DNA of 64,000 bases from Actinomycetes bacterium (GCA_025964575.1 JAOPYO010000142.1:1-64000); one strand, 5' to 3'. Shown: positions 16,936-27,129, counted from the stretch's first letter. Notes: generated from the letters alone by a model not told the origin. Numbers and translations: made by a program.

Positions 16936-18549
16936 CTAGAGGGAACGTAGGAAGGCGGCGGCCAGCGGGGCGGCCGCGCTGCCACCGGTGCCGCCGCCCT
17001 CGACGATCACGGCGAAGGCGAGGTCGCCGCGGTAACCGATGAACCAGGCGTGCGTCGGTGGTTTGGCGCCGGTCCCGAACTCGGCGGTGCCGGTCTTGCC
17101 CGCCGTCCCGGCCGGCAGCCCCGCGTCCTTGGCGGTGCCCTTGGTGACCACGGCGGCCATCATCGGCCGTAGGCCGGAGGTCACCGCGGCGTCCAGAGGC
17201 CGGCCGGGTGGGCGCTGCTCGCCGGTGACCAGCGCCGGTGGCCGCCAGGTGCCGTCCTTGACGGCAGCCGCCACCGCCGCCATGATCAGCGGGCTGGCCA
17301 GCACCCGGCCCTGGCCGAACGAGGCGGCGGCGAACTCGGCGTCGTCTTTCGGTTGCGGGAAGACGCCGCGGGCCGCCGGGACGCCCGGCGTGATCGGTAT
17401 GCCGAACCCGAAGTCGCGGGCCGTCTTGACCAGTTGCGCGGCCTTCAGCCGCCGGGTCGCCTCGGTGGCGAAGACCGTGTTGCACGAGTGCGCGAACGCG
17501 GTGAGGAAGTCCAGCGCGCCGAACTCCTCACCTTCGAAGTTACGGAACGAGCGGCCGCCGATGTTCGCCGTCTTGGTACAGGTCACACTGTCGGCTGGGC
17601 GCAGCCCGGCCGACAGCAGCGCCGCCGAGGTCACCACCTTGAACGTGGACCCCGGCGGATACTGACCCATCAGCGCCCGGCTGAACCCGCCCGGCTGGTT
17701 GGCGGCCGCCAGTATCTCGCCGGTGGAAGGCCGCAGGGCCACCAGCGCGGCGGGCTTCTTCTGCCGGGTGATCGCCTTGGCCGCGGCCGACTGCACCTTG
17801 GGGTCCAAGCTGGTGCGCACATCCGCGCCGTTACTGCCCGCGATGCGTCCAATGTCCTCGGCAGGGCCGCCGCCCACCAGCCGGATCCCAGTGGCGGGCA
17901 TACCGGCCAGCCGGTGCTCCATCTCTTGCTGGAGCCCGCCGTGCCCGACTTGGTCACCCTTCTTGTAGGGCGGGCCGAGCCGCCGCACGTCGGTGTCGGT
18001 GGCCGGGCCCAGCACGCCCGCAAGCTGCTGGACCGAGCCCGACACGCCGGGGCCGTCGATGCGCGAGCCGTCGGCGGCCACGACGTGCCCCCGGCTCGGC
18101 CAGGTGGCGGTCAGCGCCAGTCGCTGGCCGGGTGCGAGCCTGGGGTGCACGGCCGCCGGCGTCCACGCCACCCGCCAGTGCCGGCCCTTGTCGGTGAGGG
18201 CGAGTTCGCCCTGGTAGGTCCAGGTGCCGCCGCTGCGCAACGTCAGTGCCGCGGTGAAGGGCACCTTGCGCGGCGACCCGGACGTGACCACCCCGGGCCG
18301 TACCCGGACAGCGGTCACCCCGAGCGCGCCGTTCATCTGGATGTACGGGGCGGCCAGGTCCGCCGGGGAGCCGGCCGACAGCCGCCGCATCGCCGGGAAG
18401 TCACCCTTCTGCCAGGCCGCCAGAAAATCCGCGGCGACCTGCCGCGGGCTGCCCTCGGTGCGCAGCACCCAGAACACACCCGCCCCACCCAGCACCAGCA
18501 GGACGGCGGCGACCACCACCGCGAGCGTCACGAGCCTGCCGCGTCCCAT
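16936..18549 (-). CDS. Class B penicillin-binding protein (transpeptidase)
   Basis: A 537-aa membrane-anchored peptidoglycan transpeptidase. ATG 18549 has a GGGGGAG ribosome site. It begins with one membrane helix (RLVTLAVVVAAVLLVLGGAG), followed by an NTF2-like/MecA_N-type domain (about 30-140: FLAAWQKGDFPAMRRLSAGS), a dimerisation region, and the acyltransferase domain with SxxK as STFK (Ser near 301), SxN as SCN, and KTG as KTGTAEF. All catalytic residues are present, so it should be active and beta-lactam-binding. The domain order matches the PBP2a-like MecA_N type found in many actinomycetes rather than FtsI. It is transcribed alone. Confidence 0.93.
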   Translation of the reverse strand: MGRGRLVTLAVVVAAVLLVLGGAGVFWVLRTEGSPRQVAADFLAAWQKGDFPAMRRLSAGSPADLAAPYIQMNGALGVTAVRVRPGVVTSGSPRKVPFTAALTLRSGGTWTYQGELALTDKGRHWRVAWTPAAVHPRLAPGQRLALTATWPSRGHVVAADGSRIDGPGVSGSVQQLAGVLGPATDTDVRRLGPPYKKGDQVGHGGLQQEMEHRLAGMPATGIRLVGGGPAEDIGRIAGSNGADVRTSLDPKVQSAAAKAITRQKKPAALVALRPSTGEILAAANQPGGFSRALMGQYPPGSTFKVVTSAALLSAGLRPADSVTCTKTANIGGRSFRNFEGEEFGALDFLTAFAHSCNTVFATEATRRLKAAQLVKTARDFGFGIPITPGVPAARGVFPQPKDDAEFAAASFGQGRVLASPLIMAAVAAAVKDGTWRPPALVTGEQRPPGRPLDAAVTSGLRPMMAAVVTKGTAKDAGLPAGTAGKTGTAEFGTGAKPPTHAWFIGYRGDLAFAVIVEGGGTGGSAAAPLAAAFLRSL

Positions 18550-18849
18550 CGCTCCCCCATCCCCCTGCCGCTGTCCCCGGTTTCGCCCCACCCTAGAGCC
18601 CCGAACCGACGGACACGATGCTCCTGTCTCAGGACAGCACCCACCGGCACCGACGTGCGCTCAGTCGACGACCGGTGGAGCGCACTCGGACATGTCACTG
18701 CCGGACGGCATCATGCTCGTGGGTCTCTGGCCAATGAAGGAGGCACCCCGATGGCACTTCACGTGGCGAGCCGATCCCAAAGACCTTGTTGAGCTCACCC
18801 TGGCACTCGAAGCGTTCGAGCTGCACCGCAGGCTCCGTCCCGGCCAGGC
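18550..18849. other. 300-bp interval with an unexplained ribosome site
   Basis: This contains the PBP promoter region on one side. On the plus strand a perfect ribosome site (GAAGGAGG) precedes an ATG at 18751 that opens only 13 codons, whereas the next frame reads protein-like (RWHFTWRADPKDLVELTLAL) for about 50 codons. It may be a frameshifted gene remnant. Confidence 0.3.
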
Positions 18850-19470
18850 TCAGGATCCCGACTGCGCAGCTCGCACAGGGTGTGCGCGAGAGGCCAGCCA
18901 CGGGGAGACGCCGTCCCGGTCGAGCAGATCGGGCCGCGCGAGTTGGTCGAGCATGAGGTGCACGGCGTGCGCGGCGTCCTGAGTCCAGGCGTAGCACTGC
19001 TGTGCAGAGCCGCACTGAATCGCGGCGCGGCTCTGCGCGGCGGCGACGATCGCCGGGGCGTCGACGCGCGCCTGCTCGTTGTCCGCGGCCGGGTCACGAA
19101 GCAACACCCCGGCGGCGGCGGCGATGCCGGCGACATCGGACAGCTGACCTCGCAGCCAGTCCCATGGGGCGGCCTTGACCTCGTCGGCCCAGTGACGTTC
19201 ACACGGCTCGACGCCAAGGAATCGGGGATGGAAGTGCGCGGCCTCGAATCCTCCGGGCACTCCATCGACGCGATCGAAGAGATCGGCGCGCCATACCGGC
19301 TGATCCGCCAGGATCCGCTGGGAAGCCGACTCGGATCCGCGATGCGGCTGGGGACTCAGCAACCGCAGCTCGATCCGCGCTCCGTGCTCCAGGTGACTGT
19401 CCTTGAGGCTGATCTCGAACCAATGCCGGACAAGGACCGCGACCTCGTTGTAGACGAAGGCATGTAGCAC
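18850..19470 (-). CDS. Hypothetical protein with an AHFHP motif
   Basis: A 206-aa soluble protein with no signal peptide. Recognisable blocks are VRHWFEISLKDSHLEHGARI, QPVWRADLFDRVDG, EAAHFHPRFLGVEPCERHW and PWDWLRGQLSDV. The histidine pair AHFHP could be a metal site (inference). The first two-thirds reads as a compact conserved domain of a kind I have seen in uncharacterised actinobacterial proteins, but I cannot name it with certainty. The last third is Ala-rich and less convincing. Confidence 0.6.
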   Translation of the reverse strand: MLHAFVYNEVAVLVRHWFEISLKDSHLEHGARIELRLLSPQPHRGSESASQRILADQPVWRADLFDRVDGVPGGFEAAHFHPRFLGVEPCERHWADEVKAAPWDWLRGQLSDVAGIAAAAGVLLRDPAADNEQARVDAPAIVAAAQSRAAIQCGSAQQCYAWTQDAAHAVHLMLDQLARPDLLDRDGVSPWLASRAHPVRAAQSGS

Positions 19471-19719
19471 TGTGCTGATCCTCTCTTCGCAGCCGAGTCG
19501 TAAGGAGTCACAGGCCCAAGGCTAATGCGAGGCCCCGGGCTCTCACGCCGCCTTCACCGCCTGACCCTCTTCGCCCCCCATCAACTCAGATCCGCAGGAA
19601 CCGAATAGTGCCGGAGTGTCCGTACGAGCTCGGACGCGCAGGGATGAGGAAGTCCTCGAATCGCTGATCGACCCAGGAACCGACGCACAGGTCACCCGCG
19701 ACGGCGATGGGAACGGATG

Positions 19720-20574
19720 TCAGTTCTCTCCGGCGGGCAGGATCCGGTGCAATGGCCTCGGCGCCTCGGACCGCATCCGCCATTCCCGTGGATAGCCGAG
19801 GGAGACCTCTTCGAACCGTACGCCGTCAGCCCAGATCGTCCGGGGAATGTGCAGGTGGCCGTAGACCGCGGCAACGGCGTTGAACCGCACGTGCCAATCG
19901 GCGGTCCGCTCGGTGCCACACCACAGCGCGAACTCCGGATGGCGCAGGATCCGGGTGGGCTCCCTGATCAGCGGAAAGTGACTCACCAGGATGGTGGGGA
20001 TGTCGGGATCCCGGGCCGCGAGCAGCCGTTCGGTCTCGGCGAGCCTGGCGTGGCACCACTCGTCACGGCTCGGGTAGGGGTCCGGGTGCAGCTGGAACTC
20101 GTCGGTGCACACGACCCCGGTCTCGTAGGCTCTGGCGAGGGCCGCCTGTTTCGTCGAGGTGCCGGGCGGCCGGAAGGTGTAGTCGTACAGCAGGAACAGC
20201 GGGGCGATCGTCACCGGTCCCCCGGCGCCCCGCCACACCGGATACGGATCCTCAGGTGTGAGCACGTTCAGCCTGCGGCACAGTTCCACCAGATGCCGGT
20301 AGCGGTGGTCTCCGCGTAGCCGGACGGGATCCTGCTTCGGGGTCCAAAGCTCATGGTTGCCGGGCGTCCACACCACCGTGGCGAACCGCTCGGCCAGGGT
20401 ACGGAGCGCCCACTCGATATCAGCGACCAGTTCCCCCACATCGCCGGCGACGATCAGCCAGTCCTCATCGGACTCCGGTCTCAGCTCCTCCACGATCTGC
20501 CGGTTGTCGGGGTAAGCCACGTGCAGGTCGCTCACGGCGAGCAACTGGGCACCTGAGCTCCGTTGGGCGGTCAC
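19720..20574 (-). CDS. Calcineurin-like metallophosphoesterase
   Basis: A 284-aa cytosolic phosphoesterase with the metallophosphoesterase motifs in order: SDLHVAYPDN (D-x-H), VAGDVGE (GDxx), TPGNHELW (GNHE), and near the end ILVSHFP and VYGHLHIPR (GHxH-type). All dinuclear metal ligands are present. The substrate is unknown; related proteins cleave phosphodiesters or nucleotides. It is transcribed alone. The start at 20574 follows VTAQRSS and has no alternative nearby. Confidence 0.88.
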   Translation of the reverse strand: MTAQRSSGAQLLAVSDLHVAYPDNRQIVEELRPESDEDWLIVAGDVGELVADIEWALRTLAERFATVVWTPGNHELWTPKQDPVRLRGDHRYRHLVELCRRLNVLTPEDPYPVWRGAGGPVTIAPLFLLYDYTFRPPGTSTKQAALARAYETGVVCTDEFQLHPDPYPSRDEWCHARLAETERLLAARDPDIPTILVSHFPLIREPTRILRHPEFALWCGTERTADWHVRFNAVAAVYGHLHIPRTIWADGVRFEEVSLGYPREWRMRSEAPRPLHRILPAGEN

Positions 20575-20678
20575 GGACCTGATCTTCTCGTAGACGGCAG
20601 TCGCTTTATACCCCAGGGCCGCCCCTATCCGCGCATGGAGGCGAACACTTCCAGGACCTCCGGGTCAACCGCGCGACC

Positions 20679-20706
20679 TTGACACCATATTTGTTATCGC
20701 TAACAT
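20679..20706 (+). promoter_or_regulatory. Promoter plus operator of the LacI-type regulator gene
   Basis: TTGACA (20679-20684), a 16-bp spacer and TAACAT (20701-20706) form a good sigma-70-type promoter. The 14-bp inverted repeat TGTTATCGCTAACA (20692-20705) overlaps the spacer and -10 element. It is the exact reverse complement of the site in front of araB, implying autorepression by the LacI-type protein encoded 85 bp downstream. Confidence 0.8.
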
Positions 20707-20790
20707 CAACTCTGACAAAACGTGAGGAACGGTCCACGACAGCGCGAACGTACCCCGAGCGCGCTCCATCTTCCGAGTAAGGTTACGAGA

Positions 20791-21798
20791 GTGGACAAGC
20801 GTGAGCCCGCGATGACCGACGTTGCCCGTCTCGCGGGAGTGTCCCACCAGACGGTGTCGCGCGTGCTCAACAGCCATCCGAACGTCCGCGAGCAGACGCG
20901 CCTCCGGGTCCGCGCGGCGATCGCCGAGCTCGGGTACCGTCCGAACCGGGCGGCGCGAGCGCTCGTCACCGGCCGGTCGCAACTCCTCGGCGTGGTCGCG
21001 CAGAACTCGACCTTGTACGGCCCGGCCTCGCTGCTCGCCGCGTTCGAGCTGGCGGCGACCGAAGCGGGGTTCGCCGTGAGCGTCGGCAGTGTCAGCACGC
21101 TCGACCGCCGTTCGATCTCTGAGGCGGTCGAGCGACACCTCGACCAGCGGGTCGCGGGTATCGTCGTGATCGCGCCGGTCGTGTCGGCGAACGAGGCGCT
21201 CGAGCACATCCCCGCCGCCGTGCCGCTCGTCGCGATCGACGGCGATCCCGCGAGTTCCAGCGCGCTTGTGACCGTCGACCAGGCCGCGGGTGCCGGTGAC
21301 GCCACCCGCTTCCTGCTGGACGCCGGCCATGCGACCGTCTGGCACGTGTCGGGCCCCGCCGGATGGTTCGACAGCGCCGGGCGCATCGAGGGCTGGCAAC
21401 GCACGCTGCAGTCGGCGGGTGCCGAGATCCCGCCGGTCGTGCCCGCGGACTGGAGCGCCGCATCGGGGTATCGGGCGGGGCAGATGCTGGCCAGGATGCC
21501 CGAGGTCACCGCGATATTCGCCGCCAACGACCACCTCGCGCTCGGCATCCTCCGCGCGATGAGCGAGCGGGGTAGGCGCGTGCCGGAGGATGTCAGCATC
21601 GTCGGCTTCGACGATGTCCCCGAGGCCGCCTACTTCATCCCCCCGCTGACCACGATCCGCCCCGATTTCGGTGCTGTGGCCAGGGAAAGCCTGGCTCTGC
21701 TGCTCGGTCAGATGGAGTCCGGTCAGCCCGCGGCACGACGGCAACCGATCGCGCCCACGCTCGTCGTGCGCGACAGCGTCGCTGCGCCCCCTGCCTGA
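20791..21798 (+). CDS. LacI family repressor of the arabinose operon
   Basis: A 335-aa repressor. The start is GTG 20791 (VDKREPAMTDVARLAGVSHQ), which places the helix-turn-helix at the N-terminus; upstream in-frame codons run through the promoter. The DNA-binding helix is VARLAGVSHQTVSRVLNSHP and the hinge helix is RPNRAARALVTGRS. A periplasmic-binding-protein-like sugar domain follows (SIVGFDDVPEAAYFIPPLTT). It lies directly upstream of araBDA on the same strand, and both promoters carry the same 14-bp operator, so L-arabinose (or a product) is the probable inducer. This role is usually filled by AraC in enterics and by GntR-type AraR in Bacillus. Confidence 0.92.
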   Translation: MDKREPAMTDVARLAGVSHQTVSRVLNSHPNVREQTRLRVRAAIAELGYRPNRAARALVTGRSQLLGVVAQNSTLYGPASLLAAFELAATEAGFAVSVGSVSTLDRRSISEAVERHLDQRVAGIVVIAPVVSANEALEHIPAAVPLVAIDGDPASSSALVTVDQAAGAGDATRFLLDAGHATVWHVSGPAGWFDSAGRIEGWQRTLQSAGAEIPPVVPADWSAASGYRAGQMLARMPEVTAIFAANDHLALGILRAMSERGRRVPEDVSIVGFDDVPEAAYFIPPLTTIRPDFGAVARESLALLLGQMESGQPAARRQPIAPTLVVRDSVAAPPA

Positions 21799-21910
21799 TC
21801 CGCAGCGGCGTCGTGCGCATGGTCACCTGGGCCCGCTGACCCTAGGCGCCTTCTGACCTTCCTCATTAAGACATGTGCCAGCTGCGTTACGGAAATGTTG
21901 CGTCGCGGTA

Positions 21911-21938
21911 TTGACGGGTCAGATGTTAGCGATAACAC
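21911..21938 (+). promoter_or_regulatory. Arabinose operon promoter and operator
   Basis: TTGACG (21911-21916), a 16-bp spacer and TAACAC (21933-21938) form the promoter. The palindrome TGTTAGCGATAACA (21924-21937) lies across the spacer and -10 box. It matches the repressor gene's site on the opposite strand. Repression would work by blocking RNA polymerase. araB starts 67 bp downstream. Confidence 0.82.
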
Positions 21939-22004
21939 TCATCTACCAAGCCGCCTGGCCTGGTGGCTGCTGCCCTCCCCGTCCATGGATGAAGGTGCCT
22001 TCAC

Positions 22005-23699
22005 ATGCCGATCGATTCGTCAGACGCCCTCGTGGTCGGAGTCGACTTCGGGACGCTGTCCGGGCGTGCCGTAGTGGTGCGGGTCAGCGACGGCGCCGAG
22101 TTGGGCAGCGCGGCGCATGACTACCGCCATGGAGTGGTCGACCGCGTTTTGCCCGCCTCCGGCAGGCCGCTACCGCCCTCATGGGCCCTGCAGGTCCCGT
22201 CCGATTACGTCGATGTCCTGCGCACCGCGGTGCCAGAGGCGATCGAAGCCGCTGGTGTCGACCCCCGCGACGTGAGAGGAATCGGCACCGATTTCACGGC
22301 GTGCACGATGGTGCCGACCACCGCGGAAGGCGTACCGCTGTGCGAACTCCCCGAGTTCGCCACCGATCCGCACGCCTACGTCAAGCTGTGGCGCCACCAC
22401 GCCGCACAGGGCCAGGCGGACCGCATCAACCACCTCGCGGCCAAGCGCCAGGAGACCTGGCTTCCCCGTTACGGTGGGTTGATCTCCTCGGAGTGGGAGT
22501 TCGCCAAGGGTCTGCAGATCCTGGAGGAGGCACCGCGGGTCTACGCGGCGATGGAACACTTCGTCGAGGCCGCCGACTGGATTGTCTGGCAGTTGACCGG
22601 CCGGTACATCCGCAACGTCTGCACCGCCGGATACAAGGGGATCTACCAGGACGGCGCCTACCCGTCGGCGGACTTCCTGCGTGAGCTCAACCCCGGTTTC
22701 GAGCGGTTCGTCAGCGACAAGCTGGACCACCCGCTCGGTCGCCTCGGCGATCGAGCCGGAGGGCTGTCGGCGCGCGCCGCGGCATGGACCGGTCTCCCCG
22801 AAGGCATCGCCGTGGCGGTCGGCAACGTCGACGCGCACGTCACCGCGCCTGCCGCACAGGCAGTGGAGCCGGGGCAAATGGTCGCGATCATGGGCACCTC
22901 GACTTGTCATGTCATGAATGGCGCCGTCCTGCGCGAGGTGCCGGGGATGTGCGGCGTCGTCGAGGACGGGATCATACCGGGGCTGTGGGGTTACGAGGCG
23001 GGCCAGAGCGGCGTCGGCGACATCTTCGGGTGGTTCGTCGACCACTCGGTGCCGGGCGAGTACCACGTGCAGGCTCGTGAGCGCGGCATCTCCGTGCACG
23101 AGCACCTCACGGAACTCGCGAGCGGGCAGATGGCCGGCGAGCACGGGCTCATCGCGCTGGACTGGCACAGCGGCAACCGGTCGGTGCTGGTCGACCACGA
23201 ACTCTCCGGGCTGGTGCTCGGGCAGACCCTCGCCACCCGCGCCGAGGACGTCTATCGCGCACTGATCGAGGCGACCGCCTTCGGCACCCGGACGATCATC
23301 GACACCTTCAACCACGCGGGAGTGCCGGTCACCGAACTGGTCGTCGCGGGCGGCCTGCTGCGCAACGCGCTGCTGATGCAGATCTACGCCGACGTGACCA
23401 ACCTGCCGCTGTCCACGATCGGTTCCGAGCAGGGGCCCGCACTGGGTTCCGCGATCCACGCCGCAGTAGCCGCCGGCGCCCACGCCGACATTCGCGAGGC
23501 GGCCGCGGCCATGGGCTCGGTGCGGCGCGGGGTCTATCAGCCGATCCCGGAGAACGTCGAGGCGTACGAGCGGCTGTTCACCGAGTACACCAGGCTGCAC
23601 GACTACTTCGGCCGCGGTGGCAACGACGTCATGCATCGGCTCAGGGCGAGCGGGCGCGCCGGCATTTCCTCCCCCACGACTCAGGAAGGTCAGGAATAG
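22005..23699 (+). CDS. araB: Ribulokinase
   Basis: A 564-aa FGGY-family kinase, close to the length of enterobacterial AraB. It phosphorylates L-ribulose to L-ribulose 5-phosphate with ATP. The N-terminal phosphate-binding loop is VVGVDFGTLSGRAVVV, and the AraB-type blocks TDFTACTMVP, KLWRHHAAQGQADRIN, GTSTCHVM and YEAGQSGVGDIFGW are all present, followed by the C-terminal ATPase motif VVAGGLLRNALLMQI. The first gene after the regulated promoter; its stop abuts the ATG of araD (TAGATG). Confidence 0.97.
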   Translation: MPIDSSDALVVGVDFGTLSGRAVVVRVSDGAELGSAAHDYRHGVVDRVLPASGRPLPPSWALQVPSDYVDVLRTAVPEAIEAAGVDPRDVRGIGTDFTACTMVPTTAEGVPLCELPEFATDPHAYVKLWRHHAAQGQADRINHLAAKRQETWLPRYGGLISSEWEFAKGLQILEEAPRVYAAMEHFVEAADWIVWQLTGRYIRNVCTAGYKGIYQDGAYPSADFLRELNPGFERFVSDKLDHPLGRLGDRAGGLSARAAAWTGLPEGIAVAVGNVDAHVTAPAAQAVEPGQMVAIMGTSTCHVMNGAVLREVPGMCGVVEDGIIPGLWGYEAGQSGVGDIFGWFVDHSVPGEYHVQARERGISVHEHLTELASGQMAGEHGLIALDWHSGNRSVLVDHELSGLVLGQTLATRAEDVYRALIEATAFGTRTIIDTFNHAGVPVTELVVAGGLLRNALLMQIYADVTNLPLSTIGSEQGPALGSAIHAAVAAGAHADIREAAAAMGSVRRGVYQPIPENVEAYERLFTEYTRLHDYFGRGGNDVMHRLRASGRAGISSPTTQEGQE

Positions 23700-24377
23700 A
23701 TGTCCGTCACCTCCCACGTGCGGGACACGATCAGCGGGCTACGCCGCACTGTCGCCGAGTTGCACGGCGAACTGACGCGGTACGGACTGGTGGTGTGGAC
23801 CGCGGGCAATGTCTCGGCGCGGGTGCCCGGCGAGGACCTCATGGTCATCAAGCCGTCCGGAGTGTCCTACGACGAGCTCTCCGCCGACAGCATGGTCATC
23901 ACCGATCTTCACGGGAACCTGGTCGACGGTGACCTGTCCCCCTCGTCCGACACCGCAGCACACGCCTACGTCTTCCGGCACAAGCCCGAAGTCGGCGGGG
24001 TGGTGCACACGCACTCGCCCTACGCGACGGCGTGGGCGGCACGGGGCGAGCCGATCCCGTGCGTGCTGACGATGATCGCCGACGAGTTCGGTGGCGAGAT
24101 CCCGGTCGGCCCGTTCGCCCTCATCGGGGACGACTCGATCGGGCGCGGCATCGTGGAGACCCTGCGGGAGAGCCGTTCTCCGGCGGTCCTGATGCGCAAC
24201 CACGGCCCGTTCACTGTCGGTGCCGATGCCCGAGCCGCCGTCAAGGCCGCGGTGCTGGTGGAGGACGTGGCCCGCACCGTCCACATCGCACACCAGCTCG
24301 GCACGCCTGGCGACATCGCCCAGGACGACATCGACAGTCTCTACGCCCGCTACCAGAACGTCTACGGGCAGGGCTGA
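23700..24377 (+). CDS. araD: L-ribulose-5-phosphate 4-epimerase
   Basis: A 225-aa class II aldolase-fold, zinc-dependent enzyme that converts L-ribulose 5-phosphate to D-xylulose 5-phosphate for the pentose phosphate pathway. Motifs seen are [40 protein letters not shown] with the catalytic acid region, the zinc histidines in [13 protein letters not shown], and a third metal ligand in [10 protein letters not shown]. It follows araB without a gap and precedes araA by 28 bp, consistent with one transcript. Confidence 0.96.
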   Translation: MSVTSHVRDTISGLRRTVAELHGELTRYGLVVWTAGNVSARVPGEDLMVIKPSGVSYDELSADSMVITDLHGNLVDGDLSPSSDTAAHAYVFRHKPEVGGVVHTHSPYATAWAARGEPIPCVLTMIADEFGGEIPVGPFALIGDDSIGRGIVETLRESRSPAVLMRNHGPFTVGADARAAVKAAVLVEDVARTVHIAHQLGTPGDIAQDDIDSLYARYQNVYGQG

Positions 24378-24405
24378 GTCCGTGACCTCACGAGGAGAAC
24401 ACGCC

Positions 24406-25923
24406 ATGTCATCCGTCGCGAAATCCCAGGTCTGGTTTCTCACCGGCAGCCAGCACCTGTACGGGCCGGACACGCTCGACGAGGTGGCCCACCAGTCGCA
24501 GCAGATCCAGCGCATGCTGACCGCATCGGGCCGGATCTCTGCGGAGACCGTCTGGAAGCCGGTGCTCACCGAGGCGGTCGCGATCCGCCAGGTGATGCTC
24601 GAGGCGAACGCCGACCCATCGTGCATCGGGGTGATCGCATGGATGCACACGTTCTCTCCGGCGAAGATGTGGATCACCGGGCTGGACGTGCTGCGCAAGC
24701 CGTTGCTGCACCTGCACACCCAGCTCAACGCGGCACTGCCGTGGGCGTCCATCGACATGGACTTCATGAACCTCAACCAGGCCGCGCACGGCGACCGCGA
24801 GTTCGGGTTCATCCAGACCCGGCTCGGTGTGGCGCGCAAGACGGTGGCCGGTCACGCCTCCGACCCCGCACTGGCCTCGCGGATCGACAACTGGGCACGT
24901 GCGGCCGCCGGGCATGCGCACCTGCGTGACCTGAAGCTTGCCCGCTTCGGTGACAACATGCGTGACGTCGCGGTCACCGAGGGAGACAAGGTCGAGGCCG
25001 AGCTCCGGTTCGGTGTCTCGGTGAATACCTACGGCGTCAACGACCTCGTCGAAGTGATCGACGACGTCGCCGACAACGAAGTGGACGTGCTGGCCGTCGA
25101 GTACGCCGATGCCTACCGGCTCGCGCCGGCAATGGCCAAAGGGGAGCCGCGCCATGACTCGCTCCGCTACGCCGCACGCATCGAGATCGGCCTGCGGCGG
25201 TTTCTGACCGACGGCGGCTTCGGCGCGTTCACCACGAACTTCCAGGACCTCGGCGGTCTGCGCCAGCTCCCTGGCCTCGCCGTGCAACGGCTCATGGCCG
25301 ACGGTTACGGCTTCGGCGGCGAGGGCGACTGGAAGACCTCCGCGCTGCTGGCCGCGATCAAGGCCATGGGCATCGGCACGGGGCGTGGCACCTCGTTCAT
25401 GGAGGACTACACCTACCATTTCGGACCCGGCGAGCCGAAGATCCTCGGGGCGCACATGTTGGAGGTGTGCCCGAGCATCGCCGCCGAGCAGCCGTCCTGC
25501 GAGATTCACCCGCTGGGCATTGGAAATCGCGAGGACCCGGTCCGGCTGGTCTTCGACGCCGCGCCCGGCGCCGGGGTGGTGATCGGCCTGTCCGATTTGG
25601 GCGACCGGTTCCGCCTGGTGGCCAACGAGATCGAAGTCGTACAGCCAGACGAGCCGCTGCCCAACCTGCCGGTCGCGCGTGCCGTGTGGAAGCCCGCTCC
25701 GTCATTGTCCACTTCGGCCGAGGCCTGGCTCACTGCGGGGGGCCCGCACCACACCGTGCTGACCCAGGCCATCGGCTCGGACACGTTGCGTGATTTCGCT
25801 CATATGGTGCATACCGAGCTGCTGCTGATCGACACGCGGACCTCCACCGCGGATTTCGATGATCGCCTGCGCTGGAATCAGGCCTACCACCGGCTCGCCC
25901 AGGGCCTGCCCGGTTGGAGATGA
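24406..25923 (+). CDS. araA: L-arabinose isomerase
   Basis: A 505-aa manganese-dependent isomerase converting L-arabinose to L-ribulose, the first step of catabolism. ATG 24406 has the ribosome site GAGGAG; an in-frame ATG farther upstream lies inside araD. It starts [13 protein letters not shown], the family hallmark. It carries [45 protein letters not shown] with an active-site Glu, [10 protein letters not shown] with the second Glu, and metal-binding histidines including HMLEVCPS. Third gene of the ara operon. Confidence 0.97.
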   Translation: MSSVAKSQVWFLTGSQHLYGPDTLDEVAHQSQQIQRMLTASGRISAETVWKPVLTEAVAIRQVMLEANADPSCIGVIAWMHTFSPAKMWITGLDVLRKPLLHLHTQLNAALPWASIDMDFMNLNQAAHGDREFGFIQTRLGVARKTVAGHASDPALASRIDNWARAAAGHAHLRDLKLARFGDNMRDVAVTEGDKVEAELRFGVSVNTYGVNDLVEVIDDVADNEVDVLAVEYADAYRLAPAMAKGEPRHDSLRYAARIEIGLRRFLTDGGFGAFTTNFQDLGGLRQLPGLAVQRLMADGYGFGGEGDWKTSALLAAIKAMGIGTGRGTSFMEDYTYHFGPGEPKILGAHMLEVCPSIAAEQPSCEIHPLGIGNREDPVRLVFDAAPGAGVVIGLSDLGDRFRLVANEIEVVQPDEPLPNLPVARAVWKPAPSLSTSAEAWLTAGGPHHTVLTQAIGSDTLRDFAHMVHTELLLIDTRTSTADFDDRLRWNQAYHRLAQGLPGWR

Positions 25924-25990
25924 CCACACCTGCCGACCCCTCGCGGCGACCGATACGGCCGTGCCGCACCCGCCAATCAAAGGAGAGAAC

Positions 25991-27118
25991 ATGAAATTCA
26001 CACGGCTGGCCGCGGTGGGTGCGACCATCGCGCTCGCCACGGCCCTGAGCGCCTGTGGCTCGTCCACCAAGACGGTCGACCAAAAGACCAAGGCCGGCTC
26101 CGGCTCCGGTGGCGCGCTCGTTGGCGTGACCATGCCGACCAAGTCGTCGGAGCGGTGGATCCACGACGGCGACAACATCAAGTCGGCGCTGGAGAAGCAG
26201 GGGTACAAGGTCGACCTGCAGTACGCCGAGAACGACATCCCGACGCAGGTCAACCAGATCGAGAACCAGATCACGCAGGGCGCCAAGCTGCTGATCATCG
26301 CCTCGATCGACGGCACCGCCATCACGAGCCAACTACAGGAGGCCGCGGACAAGAAGATCCCGGTCATCGCCTACGACCGGCTGATCCGTAACAGCCCGAA
26401 CGTCGACTACTACGCCACCTTCGACAACTTCAAGGTCGGCGTCCAGCAGGCCACCTCACTGCTGGTGGGCCTGAAGCTGAAGAACGCGGACGGTTCGGAC
26501 GGTACGGCCAAGGGCCCGTTCAACATCGAGCTGTTCGCCGGGTCGCCCGACGACAACAACGCCACGTTCTTCTTCAACGGCGCCATGTCGGTGCTCAAGC
26601 CGTACACCGACAAGGGAACGCTGGTCGTCAAGAGCCACCAGACCAACTTCAAGACCGTGGCCATCCTGCGCTGGGACCCCGCGACGGCCCAGAAGCGCAT
26701 GGAGGACATCCTCACCACCACCTACACCGGTGCGAAGGTCAATGGGGTCCTGTCGCCGTACGACGGCCTGTCGATCGGCATTCTGTCCGCGCTGAAGAGC
26801 AACGGCTACGGCACAGCCGGGCAGCCCTACCCCATGGTCACCGGTCAGGACGCCGAGGTGGCCTCGGTGAAGTCGATCATCGCCGGTGAGCAGTACTCCA
26901 CCATCTTCAAGGACACCCGCCAGCTCGCCGCGGTGACCGCGAAGATGGCCGACACGGTGCTCAAGGGCAGCAAGCCCGAGGTGAACAACACCAAGGACTA
27001 CGACAACGGCAAGAAGGTCGTCCCGTCGTTCCTGCTCCAGCCGGTCATCGTCGACAAGACCAACTACCAGAAGCTCCTGGTGGACTCCGGCTACTACACG
27101 GCCGCCCAGCTGGGCTAG
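25991..27118 (+). CDS. Sugar ABC transporter substrate-binding lipoprotein (ChvE-like)
   Basis: A 375-aa extracellular monosaccharide-binding protein. ATG 25991 has a strong AAAGGAGAG ribosome site. The signal peptide ends in lipobox LSAC (residues about 17-20). The mature part has the type I periplasmic binding fold with features of ChvE/Xyl[48 protein letters not shown] and [10 protein letters not shown]. Being inside the araBDA transcript, it most likely binds L-arabinose and perhaps other aldoses. A long hairpin follows the gene. Confidence 0.93.
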   Translation: MKFTRLAAVGATIALATALSACGSSTKTVDQKTKAGSGSGGALVGVTMPTKSSERWIHDGDNIKSALEKQGYKVDLQYAENDIPTQVNQIENQITQGAKLLIIASIDGTAITSQLQEAADKKIPVIAYDRLIRNSPNVDYYATFDNFKVGVQQATSLLVGLKLKNADGSDGTAKGPFNIELFAGSPDDNNATFFFNGAMSVLKPYTDKGTLVVKSHQTNFKTVAILRWDPATAQKRMEDILTTTYTGAKVNGVLSPYDGLSIGILSALKSNGYGTAGQPYPMVTGQDAEVASVKSIIAGEQYSTIFKDTRQLAAVTAKMADTVLKGSKPEVNNTKDYDNGKKVVPSFLLQPVIVDKTNYQKLLVDSGYYTAAQLG

Positions 27119-27129
27119 CCACGATCTCC

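Noticed and set aside
19586-19783. 65-codon minus-strand frame overlapping the metallophosphoesterase 3' end
   Set aside because: Partly protein-like (VAGDLCVGSWVDQRFEDFLI), but it overlaps a solid gene, has no ribosome site and matches no family I know; at most a remnant.
23739-25509. Minus-strand open frames opposite araD and araA
   Set aside because: Both sense genes carry complete catalytic motifs and operon spacing; the opposite frames show only composition bias.
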